This document shows positions 53,292 to 60,382 of a DNA stretch of 64,000 nucleotides, one piece after another. Source of the DNA: Anoxynatronum buryatiense (lineage in GTDB: Bacteria > Bacillota > Clostridia > Peptostreptococcales > Tindalliaceae); the NCBI RefSeq assembly GCF_900182905.1, contig NZ_FXUF01000009.1:99148-163147 (forward strand), in the 5' to 3' direction. Both the position numbers and the translations under genes were made by a program. Numbering within the stretch: the stretch's first letter is position 1; each line of letters begins with the position of its first letter. The notes below the pieces were generated by a model, which worked only from the letters and a program-made list of their open reading frames with translations, ran no database searches and was not told where the DNA came from.

Positions 53292-53927
53292 TCAGATCTT
53301 CTGCCATTTTCCAGAAAGCCGCCTGCCTGCAGGTGATAATCGCCCGGGGCCGCGGTGTTTCTTTAACTTCTTTTTCAACCCACCATGGCGAAAAAAACGC
53401 TGCCGTTCACCGCTGGTAATGATCAGGGAAAAAATAATCAACAAGACAGCCATACTGACACCCACCATGTCAATCATCACATCCACGGGGCTGGCCACCC
53501 GGTCAGGAACAAATGACTGGCGGTATTCGTCCAGCACCGCCAGCACAAATCCACCCATGAAGGAAAGTACTATTGAAAGCGTGGCACTGGCAATATACTG
53601 GTACAGCAGGAAGAACAATGCCAGGGTAATGAGGAAAAAGACACCCACATGGGCCAGCTTCCGCAGAAAAAACTCAATGACCACCGGGTTTTCCCGTACA
53701 TAAGACAAGAAGTCCTGCGTCACAGTGTCAAGATGCCCCAGTTCCCCGAAATTCAATGGAATTCGTGCCGCCAGCCAGTCTGCAAGCCGGATGAAAGTCA
53801 TGTCCATTCCTGCTGCCAGCTGATTCAAATGACGAAGCACCGGCAGCACCCGCAGCCCCGGTATTGAAGAGGCCGTGTATAGGAAAGCTATTAATCCCAC
53901 TACTGCCAGCCAGGCTGTTTTTCGCAT
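53292..53927 (-). CDS. VanZ-like membrane protein
   Basis: 211 aa with about four hydrophobic segments. The VanZ-family core is FFLRKLAHVGVFFLITLALFF, then AVLDEYRQSFVPDRVASPVDVMIDMVG, with the conserved Lys-His and Asp-Glu-xx-Gln motifs. The basic C-terminal tail (KKKLKKHRGPGRL) is cytoplasmic. VanZ proteins are linked to glycopeptide or envelope phenotypes but the reaction is unknown. No vancomycin-resistance genes are nearby. Convergent with the reductase upstream. Confidence 0.87.
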   Translation of the reverse strand: MRKTAWLAVVGLIAFLYTASSIPGLRVLPVLRHLNQLAAGMDMTFIRLADWLAARIPLNFGELGHLDTVTQDFLSYVRENPVVIEFFLRKLAHVGVFFLITLALFFLLYQYIASATLSIVLSFMGGFVLAVLDEYRQSFVPDRVASPVDVMIDMVGVSMAVLLIIFSLIITSGERQRFFRHGGLKKKLKKHRGPGRLSPAGRRLSGKWQKI

Positions 53928-53982
53928 CTGACTTCACCTCTGTTCTTTCACTAATCTTCCATCAGTATATCACTTGATTGCC

Positions 53983-54033
53983 AAAACAAAAAGAAACCAA
54001 TTTCGCCTTGAGGATACCATGGCAAAATTGGTT
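53983..54033 (-). terminator. Intrinsic terminator after the alcohol dehydrogenase gene
   Basis: Minus strand AACCAATTTTGCC and GGCGAAATTGGTT (one G-T) flank a 13-base loop and are followed by TCTTTTTGTTTT. Confidence 0.88.
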
Positions 54034-54110
54034 CTATATGGTTCTATACGGAAGGTTGTTGATGGTTGAATGAGATTGAGCCGAAGATGTGTTACTGTTC
54101 CACTATATGC

Positions 54111-55262
54111 CTATTCAACGAGCGCGCCACTGAATGCCCTTTGATAGATTGCCTTGATATCTTCCACCGATGGTTTCACCGGATTGGTCAGGGTACAGGG
54201 GTCGTTGAGAGCATTCTGGCTCATGCGATCCAGGACATGTTGGAAGTCTTCATCAGAGATGCTCACTTCCGCTACTTCTTTAAAGCTGGTAGGAATACCC
54301 ACACTTCTGTTTAATTCCTGAAGGGCCTGAGATAGATCGGCAACTCCCAATTGTCTTTCCACCTCTTGATATTTTGTGCTTCCCGCTTTATTAAAGGCAA
54401 TAATATAAGGCATTAGAATGGCATTGGCCATTCCATGGGTGACACCAAACTCACCACCAACCTTGTGAGCCATACTGTGAACAATTCCCAGAGAGCAATT
54501 GGTAAAGGCCATGCCTGCAATGGCAGAGGCATTATGCATGGCTTCCCGGGCTGCCATATTATCCCCATTGTCCACTGCTGTCGGCAGGTGCGCAAACACC
54601 AATCGAATGGCTTCCATGGCCAGTGAATCTGTGTAGCTGGTGGCCGCAGTCGATGCGATGGCTTCCACCGCATGGGCCATGACATCCATGCCTGTGTTGG
54701 CGGTGATATGAGGTGGCATTTTGGCAGGCAGATTGGCGTCAAGAATGGCAATGTCCGGAGTCATTTGATAGGACACCAGCGGATATTTGATGTGGTTCTC
54801 CCGATCTGTGATCACCGAAAATGCAGTAATTTCAGATGCAGTGCCGCTGGTGGAGGGTATGGCAACAAAGCGTGCCTTTGTTCGGAGCTCTGGAAACTTT
54901 CCTGCCACAAGATCTTCGAACTTAGTATCAGGGTATTCATAGTACACCCACATAATCTTGGCGGCATCCAATGCTGATCCACCGCCAATGGCAATAATCC
55001 AGTCCGGTTGAAAATCAGCCATTGCTTTCCCGCCCCGAATGACGGTTTCAATGGATGGATCAGGCTCAACGCCATCAATCACAGCCACCTCCATCCCTGC
55101 CTCCATGAGATACTGCTGTGCCTGGTGAAGAAATCCATGGCGCTTCATCGACTCGCCGCCGGTGACCAGAACTGCTTTTTCCCCCTTCAGTTTTCCCAGA
55201 TAAGATAAAGATCCTGCGTTAAAAACAATATCTGCTGGAACACGAAACCACTGCATACCCAT
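54111..55262 (-). CDS. Iron-containing alcohol dehydrogenase
   Basis: 383 aa, the usual length of group III alcohol dehydrogenases. NAD is bound by GGGSALDAAK (GGGS motif) after PDWIIAIG. The iron site is formed by Asp in NTGMDVMAHAVEA, with its first His, and by MAHKVGGEFGVTHGMANAILMPYI, with the remaining two. ATG 55262 follows AGGAGGCGATTTG. It reduces aldehydes or oxidises alcohols in fermentation. The divergent AraC-family gene is its likely regulator. Confidence 0.95.
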   Translation of the reverse strand: MGMQWFRVPADIVFNAGSLSYLGKLKGEKAVLVTGGESMKRHGFLHQAQQYLMEAGMEVAVIDGVEPDPSIETVIRGGKAMADFQPDWIIAIGGGSALDAAKIMWVYYEYPDTKFEDLVAGKFPELRTKARFVAIPSTSGTASEITAFSVITDRENHIKYPLVSYQMTPDIAILDANLPAKMPPHITANTGMDVMAHAVEAIASTAATSYTDSLAMEAIRLVFAHLPTAVDNGDNMAAREAMHNASAIAGMAFTNCSLGIVHSMAHKVGGEFGVTHGMANAILMPYIIAFNKAGSTKYQEVERQLGVADLSQALQELNRSVGIPTSFKEVAEVSISDEDFQHVLDRMSQNALNDPCTLTNPVKPSVEDIKAIYQRAFSGALVE

Positions 55263-55512
55263 CAAATCGCCTCCTGTTTGTATATTCATTCATATACGGT
55301 GACTTTCAACAGTGCTGATTGATACTGTTATTGTGAAATCATCGTCAATATGATATGATGACATATATTTATTGCTTACTGTGACAAATGCTTATGTTTC
55401 AGGATTTAAGTATAACTTGTCACCATTTCCATTACTATCAAATAGCGCTTAAAAAGTGTTCTATTCTTGAAATATTGTTATTTTTTTAACTTGTACGAAG
55501 GGAGAGCTTGGT

Positions 55513-56382
55513 GTGCTTCATTCTTTTCATGAATATCTCGAGACCATTGATGGGCTGGAAACCGAATATGTGAAGCTTCTCAGCTATGACTTACCCTCCT
55601 CGTTTTGCGATCACTACCGCTCCCATGCTTACACCCGCCTATGCACCATTCTTTCCGGCGAAAAGAAAGTCACGCTGAACAAATCAGATTCCTTCACCTA
55701 TGGAACAAGCCAGCACCTGCTTTTACCGCCCCATTCACAGGTGCTCATGGAAATTGACCAACCCACCCAGGCTCTTGTTTTCGAACTCAACCAAGATGTG
55801 ATTCAACGGGTTCTCCAACGCACTCGCCTGGCGGATACCGTCTGCGAAACTCTTTCCACATCATCATTTAAATCATATGCTTTGGGTTTTAATCGGGTTG
55901 AAATCAACGCGGAAATTCAACAGTTGCATTCTATTTCAGTCAGCAGTAATCCCAACAAGGCTTTTTTGATGGATCTATCTGCTCAAAAACTGGTTTATGA
56001 GCTGATCAAAGATTGTGCTGCGCGTTCAATCCTTCAAATGCAATACCCTTCACGTTTACAGGAAATCATTCAGTACATTGATGTCCATCTTCATGAACAC
56101 ATGACGTTGGAAGAAATCGCCAAGGACTGTCACATGTCGCCTTCCAACCTGTCCCATCTTTTTAAAAAGCATACCACTCTCCGTCCAATGGCATTTGTCA
56201 GAGCACGAAGAATGGCATTGGCAGCTACATACCTTCAACATCACTCTGTGACAGAAGTTTCTTTGATGCTGGGTTATGATAATCTCTCCCATTTTATACG
56301 TCTCTTCCGCGAGTGTTACCAGGAAACACCCAAGCAGTTTCAGCTTCGACATCAAAGTGGCACTGATTCGCTGAACAAGTAA
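55513..56382 (+). CDS. AraC-family transcriptional regulator
   Basis: 289 aa. An N-terminal cupin-like ligand domain (about 15-170; HYRSHAYTRLCTILSGEKKVTL, LLPPHSQVLMEID) precedes two helix-turn-helix units (about 185-285; MTLEEIAKDCHMSPSNLSHLFKK and SVTEVSLMLGYDNLSHFIRLFRECYQETPKQF). GTG 55513 follows GGGAG by 8 bp. It is divergent from the Fe-alcohol dehydrogenase across a 250-bp AT-rich region that has TGCTTA repeats at 55373 and 55389, possible half-sites. It probably activates that gene in response to its alcohol or aldehyde. Confidence 0.93.
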   Translation: MLHSFHEYLETIDGLETEYVKLLSYDLPSSFCDHYRSHAYTRLCTILSGEKKVTLNKSDSFTYGTSQHLLLPPHSQVLMEIDQPTQALVFELNQDVIQRVLQRTRLADTVCETLSTSSFKSYALGFNRVEINAEIQQLHSISVSSNPNKAFLMDLSAQKLVYELIKDCAARSILQMQYPSRLQEIIQYIDVHLHEHMTLEEIAKDCHMSPSNLSHLFKKHTTLRPMAFVRARRMALAATYLQHHSVTEVSLMLGYDNLSHFIRLFRECYQETPKQFQLRHQSGTDSLNK

Positions 56383-56426
56383 AAGAAAAAGCGTTCAGAC
56401 AACCACCGGAACGCTTTTTCTTTTAC
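56379..56426. terminator. Bidirectional terminator between araC-type and ohrR-type genes
   Basis: A perfect 18-bp stem (56379-56396 with 56409-56426) around 12 bases, with A-rich and T-rich ends on both sides. The stop codon of the AraC gene is inside the stem. Confidence 0.93.
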
Positions 56427-56429
56427 TTA

Positions 56430-56891
56430 TCATTCAGCCGATTCTTCCAGTAAACACGTGTCTGACCGAGTATCTTCCAGAATCAGATGCAGAATTCGAT
56501 GAAGATTTTTGGCATCTTCCTGATCCAGATGCAGGCAGGAAACTACCCGCCGGGGCACCTCTGCCGCTTTATCTTTCATTTTCTTTCCTTCTTCGGTGAG
56601 GTGAATCACCACCACCCGTTCATCTTCCAGGCTGCGGACTCGCCGCACCAATCCCTGATTTTCCATCTTTTTCAGCAACGGTGTCAGCGTGCCTGAGTCA
56701 AGAAAAAGACGTTCCCCCAGCTCTTTGACACTGATATGATCGGTTTCCCAGAGTACCATGAGAGTGATGTACTGGGTATAAGTCAATCCCAGGGGATCCA
56801 GCACCGGCTTGTACAGCCGGATAACCTGCCGGGAGCAGGCATAGAGAGGGAAACACAACTGCTTATCCAGTTTCAGAAAATCATCGTTCAT
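56430..56891 (-). CDS. ohrR: OhrR-type MarR-family organic-peroxide sensor
   Basis: About 153 aa. The winged helix is at about 55-115 (ISVKELGERLFLDSGTLTPLLKKMENQGLVRR, SLEDERVVVIHLTEEG). The N-terminal KLDKQLCFPLYACSR carries the single reactive Cys of OhrR proteins, oxidised by organic hydroperoxides. ATG 56891 follows GGCGGGTG. Its own promoter carries a sequence close to the known OhrR operator, so it is probably autorepressed. No ohr peroxidase gene is in the window; other targets such as the flavoprotein downstream or the dehydrogenase are possible. The CysB-like extra residues (Cys near the C-terminus, TCLLEE) may matter for redox. Confidence 0.88.
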   Translation of the reverse strand: MNDDFLKLDKQLCFPLYACSRQVIRLYKPVLDPLGLTYTQYITLMVLWETDHISVKELGERLFLDSGTLTPLLKKMENQGLVRRVRSLEDERVVVIHLTEEGKKMKDKAAEVPRRVVSCLHLDQEDAKNLHRILHLILEDTRSDTCLLEESAE

Positions 56892-57029
56892 GTTTTTCAC
56901 CCGCCACTTTCATTCTGTTAGGCCTATACACCCATAGTCCGCTTGTTCTTATTCTCGACAACGTCAAGATTCATCAATGGATTAAGCTTTTTTAAGTAAT
57001 TCGGATTTCAGTAGCACCTTTCAGTTCCA

Positions 57030-57043
57030 TGACAAGCTTGTCA
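57030..57043. repeat. Perfect palindrome in the ohrR leader
   Basis: TGACAAGCTTGTCA is a 14-bp perfect palindrome between the ohrR promoter and start codon. It could be a second regulator site or a small hairpin. A 12-codon ORF (MELKGATEIRIT) starts right after it on the minus strand, without a clear ribosome site. The rest of 56892-57029 shows nothing. Confidence 0.5.
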
Positions 57044-57070
57044 CTGTCAAAACGCTGTTTCCAGTTTTGA

Positions 57071-57083
57071 ACAATTCAATTGT
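57071..57083. promoter_or_regulatory. OhrR-type operator
   Basis: ACAATTCAATTGT, a perfect palindrome with one central base, matches the core of the B. subtilis OhrR operator (TACAATT-AATTGTA). It lies just downstream of the -10 box of the ohrR promoter. Confidence 0.75.
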
Positions 57084-57091
57084 ATGCTGCT

Positions 57092-57120
57092 ATTTTAGAT
57101 TGCTGAGTTGCATTTGTCAA
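57092..57120 (-). promoter_or_regulatory. Sigma-A promoter of ohrR
   Basis: Minus strand TTGACA (57115-57120), 17 bp, TAAAAT (57092-57097). The expected start near 57085 touches the operator and implies a leader of about 190 bases. Confidence 0.8.
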
Positions 57121-57141
57121 CTCTTTTCTGTCATCAACTAA

Positions 57142-57221
57142 AACCTCTGTGGACACGTTTCTACTTCCCGTTCCGCCAGAGGTTATATTTTTCAGGGAAC
57201 GCTCCTTGAAGAACGTTCCCT
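57142..57221 (-). terminator. Tandem hairpins ending the third flavin reductase gene
   Basis: Two stems: TCAGGGAAC/GTTCCCTGA (57192-57221) and AACCTCTG/CAGAGGTT (57142-57184). On the minus strand the second is followed by TTTTAG. Together they separate the reductase transcript from the ohrR promoter. Confidence 0.65.
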
Positions 57222-57267
57222 GATTTTACAATTAAATTCAAATGTTTAAAGCTGGCAATGCTCAGAC

Positions 57268-59373
57268 TTAGTTTCCGGCTGCTGCATTTAATCCGGCAAT
57301 GCGTCCAAATACAAAGATATCGGTAATGGCGTTGCCTCCCAGTCGGTTCCCGCCATGAATACCACCGGTGACTTCTCCTGCTGCCCACAGCCCGGGAATC
57401 ACCTCTCCATTTCCATTCAACACACGTGTGTCGGTGTCAATGACCACCCCACCCATGGTATGATGCAATGAAGCTTTTCTTGGAGAAATGGTAATACCCA
57501 CATCGTCGTTGGCATCAACATAATCAAGGTCAATGGCCCCGGCGATGACCGCCTTATCAAAATCATCGTCATGCTGAGCGGCGACATAACTATTGTACTG
57601 CTCAATGGTTGCCCGCAGCTGTTCTTCCGTAAATGCGGGTGCAACCCCTGCTGCAGGCGTTTTGGTGGCTTCAGCCAGTTCGGCCAGAGTCTTGCCATAC
57701 CAGATGTGTCCGCCTTCAACCATACCGGCAACCCGTTCATTGTAGTCGGTTCCCTGCAAAAGTTCATTAGGATTGCCCACATTTCCTCTGCCGGCATAGA
57801 TGATATAGAAAATCCCATTTTCCAATGCCAGCGATGCTTTCGCCAGCACATCGCGTTCCGCATATTCATCCACAAATCGTTTTCCGCTGCTGTCAATCCA
57901 GATCTGTTCGGCTGCATCGGCCCATATTCCGTCTGTCATGGTGCCTTTAACAGGTGAGGAAGAAGGCATCATCTGGGCGATTTCCATGCCCGTTACATCA
58001 GCACCGATTGTCTGTGCCATAACAATGCCATCGCCTCTGTTGGTTCCCATATTGGTGGACAATGTTCTGTCTGAAAGATCTTCACCCCAGTACTTATCGT
58101 ACTCCTTCACCATTACCGGGTTGGCACAATATCCGCCGGTGGCCAATACAACACCCTTCGATGTATTAATGGTGATCTGGGTTCCGTCAACCACGTTTTC
58201 CGCTTTGGCACCGATCACCCTGCCGGATGCATCTGTCAAAAGCTCGATGCCGCTGGTTTCGGTGAATACAGTAACCCCGTTATCAATGGCCACCTTTTCA
58301 AGTTGAGGAATTCGTTGGGCGCCTGACATAAAGGTATGGGTTCTCGGCCACATGGCTCCCAGCACTGTACCTGTTCCTACAGTTGTTCCATACTGGGCAT
58401 CAAGGCCGTAAGAAGCCTCCAGTCCCGCTTCTCCCATCCATACGAAGGCATCGAGGGCGTTGGCAGCAAGCTGTCTGGCCAGTACCACATTGGGAGCAAT
58501 CCAGCTGCCATCAGTCAACTCACGCAGACCGCCTGTGTACATATTCCACATATGTAACGCCACCGAGTCGAATCCGGGCATATCAACACCAGCTGCTTTA
58601 CCGGCATTCCTTGAATAAAATGCGTTAATTTCACCTTTAAGTTCGGTTAAAACAGCTTCCCATTCAGGATACACATCAAATTTCAACTTTGGATCAGTGG
58701 GATTCAGGGCAAGGTAGCCATCCAAAGCATCTTTTTGGGCTCTTGATAATATCATCAGGTTCTCCTGTGCTTCAGGGTCAACTGCATTATAAGCCGCACC
58801 GGCCATTAAGGTGTTTCCCCCCAGTACCGATCCTTTTTCAATCAGAATGACCTCTGCGCCCTGTTGAGCCGCATTAATGGCTGCCGACAAGCCGGCACCG
58901 CCGCCGCCGATCACCAGTACATCCGTTTCCCAGGTTTCTGGAGCTCCCGGAGTAGCCGCCACCCGATTCTGTCTAAGTGCATCGACATCCAACCCAGCTG
59001 TTTTTGCAGCTTCTGTGACAGCACTGATAATACCATAGCTTGTCAATGTGGCGCCTGTGACGACATCAACGGAAAGACTCTGATGTTCGATGATTTGTGC
59101 CGGTATCCGTTCGTTGGCAACACTCACAACAGTGATGGTTTCAGAGTTTGCCAGATACTCAATGCCTGTAATTCGGCTGTCTTCCACAGTGATTTCAACG
59201 GTGATGGGCCCCTGCATTCCTGCCGCAGTGCCCTCAAAAGTGCCGTTGATCACTTCAGCAACCTCTTCTGAAGGCGCTTCCTCTGCAGGTGCAGCAGGTT
59301 GTTCTGCGGTGCATCCAACAAACAGTGTTGCCATCATCAGTAGGCATAGTAAAATCGCAATCGTTTTCTTCAT
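57268..59373 (-). CDS. Secreted FMN/FAD flavin reductase, enlarged family member
   Basis: 701 aa. A lipoprotein signal (ATLFVGC) precedes an FMN-binding domain (about 40-120; TGATLTS covalent-FMN motif) and a FAD domain (about 145-700; DVLVIGGGGAGLSAAINAAQQG, GGNTLMAGAAYNAVD, HHTMGG, GGIHGGNRLGGNAITD). An insertion of about 80 residues (QKDALDGYLALNPTDP ... MYTGGLRELTDGSW) makes it longer than its paralogues. The fumarate-binding His region reads QMMPSSSP and the Thr-Glu region is also changed, so the acceptor is probably not fumarate. The ERD arginine remains. ATG 59373 follows AAGGAGGC. Downstream of a response regulator, whose signal it may obey. Confidence 0.92.
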   Translation of the reverse strand: MKKTIAILLCLLMMATLFVGCTAEQPAAPAEEAPSEEVAEVINGTFEGTAAGMQGPITVEITVEDSRITGIEYLANSETITVVSVANERIPAQIIEHQSLSVDVVTGATLTSYGIISAVTEAAKTAGLDVDALRQNRVAATPGAPETWETDVLVIGGGGAGLSAAINAAQQGAEVILIEKGSVLGGNTLMAGAAYNAVDPEAQENLMILSRAQKDALDGYLALNPTDPKLKFDVYPEWEAVLTELKGEINAFYSRNAGKAAGVDMPGFDSVALHMWNMYTGGLRELTDGSWIAPNVVLARQLAANALDAFVWMGEAGLEASYGLDAQYGTTVGTGTVLGAMWPRTHTFMSGAQRIPQLEKVAIDNGVTVFTETSGIELLTDASGRVIGAKAENVVDGTQITINTSKGVVLATGGYCANPVMVKEYDKYWGEDLSDRTLSTNMGTNRGDGIVMAQTIGADVTGMEIAQMMPSSSPVKGTMTDGIWADAAEQIWIDSSGKRFVDEYAERDVLAKASLALENGIFYIIYAGRGNVGNPNELLQGTDYNERVAGMVEGGHIWYGKTLAELAEATKTPAAGVAPAFTEEQLRATIEQYNSYVAAQHDDDFDKAVIAGAIDLDYVDANDDVGITISPRKASLHHTMGGVVIDTDTRVLNGNGEVIPGLWAAGEVTGGIHGGNRLGGNAITDIFVFGRIAGLNAAAGN

Positions 59374-59622
59374 TATGTTGCCTCCTTGACTCATTTTGTC
59401 CGGCGAAAACCTGGTCGATGATATTTCACTCCCAAGGCTTCACCTTCTTCTCTCTGGCCTTTCATTAAGTCGGTCATCCTCTCCGGAACACCTTTGCCAT
59501 GGTATCTGCCAGGCATTCCTTAACCCATTCAGCATTTAACAAGCCTGAAAGAAAGCGGCATTCATTGATGGTATTAACACCCCCCTTTGCATGACAATTT
59601 TTTTGGTGCATGATGATAGCCA

Positions 59623-60309
59623 CTACCTGTTGGCAAACATGTATCCCGTTTTTCGAACTGTGATAATGTACTCCGGCTTTGACGGATCTGTTTCAATCTT
59701 TTTTCGCAGATTTCTGATATGCACAAACACGGTTCTCACGTCTCCATTGCTGGGTTTATACCAAATATGCTGATACAGCTCTTCAGCATTGAGCGCGTTG
59801 CCTTTATTCATCATCATATGTTTTAACAGCTCGTATTCCGTTGGTGACAGATAGATCTTCTCATCTTTCTTCAACGCCGTATGATCTGCAAAATCCAGCG
59901 TTAATTCTCCGATGGTGATGCAACTCATTTCCTGTGTGTGGGGCTGTTGCATGCGGCGCAGATTGGCTTCAATGTGAGCCAGCAGGACCGGGCTTCGAAA
60001 AGGCTTTGTCAGGTAGCTGTCTCCTCCCATATTCAAGGCTTCCATAATGGATTCATCATCATCCCGACAGCTGATAAAAATGATGGGGCAGTAGACATGG
60101 CGCCGCAACTGCGCACAGAGTGAAATGCCATCTGTGTCCGGCAGCATAATATCCAGCAAAATGATGTCGAAGCTTTCCGTTCTGGTTTTCTCCAGTGCAT
60201 CTTTCGCAGTGTGCACTTTTTCAACCAAATAATTGCCTTTTTGAGTCAGATAAAAGTTTAGAATGTCACAGATTTCCAGGTCATCTTCCACAATCAGAAT
60301 CTTATAGAT
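59623..60309 (-). CDS. OmpR-family response regulator with an apparent AUC start
   Basis: About 228 aa if it starts at ATC 60309. The receiver (YKILIVEDDLEICDIL, ILLDIMLPDTDG with phospho-Asp, FISCRDD, YLTKPF) and winged-helix domain (about 130-225; ISLSPTEYELLKHMMMNKGNALNAEELYQHIW, VFVHIRNLRKKIE) are intact. The only standard start, GTG 60291, would delete the first beta-strand (YKILIV). The ATC codon that begins this strand is preceded by GGGAGGGAGAAGCC at good spacing. It is divergent from its likely kinase (73-bp gap) and upstream of the third flavin reductase. Confidence 0.88.
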   Translation of the reverse strand: MYKILIVEDDLEICDILNFYLTQKGNYLVEKVHTAKDALEKTRTESFDIILLDIMLPDTDGISLCAQLRRHVYCPIIFISCRDDDESIMEALNMGGDSYLTKPFRSPVLLAHIEANLRRMQQPHTQEMSCITIGELTLDFADHTALKKDEKIYLSPTEYELLKHMMMNKGNALNAEELYQHIWYKPSNGDVRTVFVHIRNLRKKIETDPSKPEYIITVRKTGYMFANR

Positions 60310-60382
60310 GGCTTCTCCCTCCCATCTTAGGTATAATTGAATCAGTTTTTATTCTTTATTTGCTTTCTCAGGAGGACACGAC

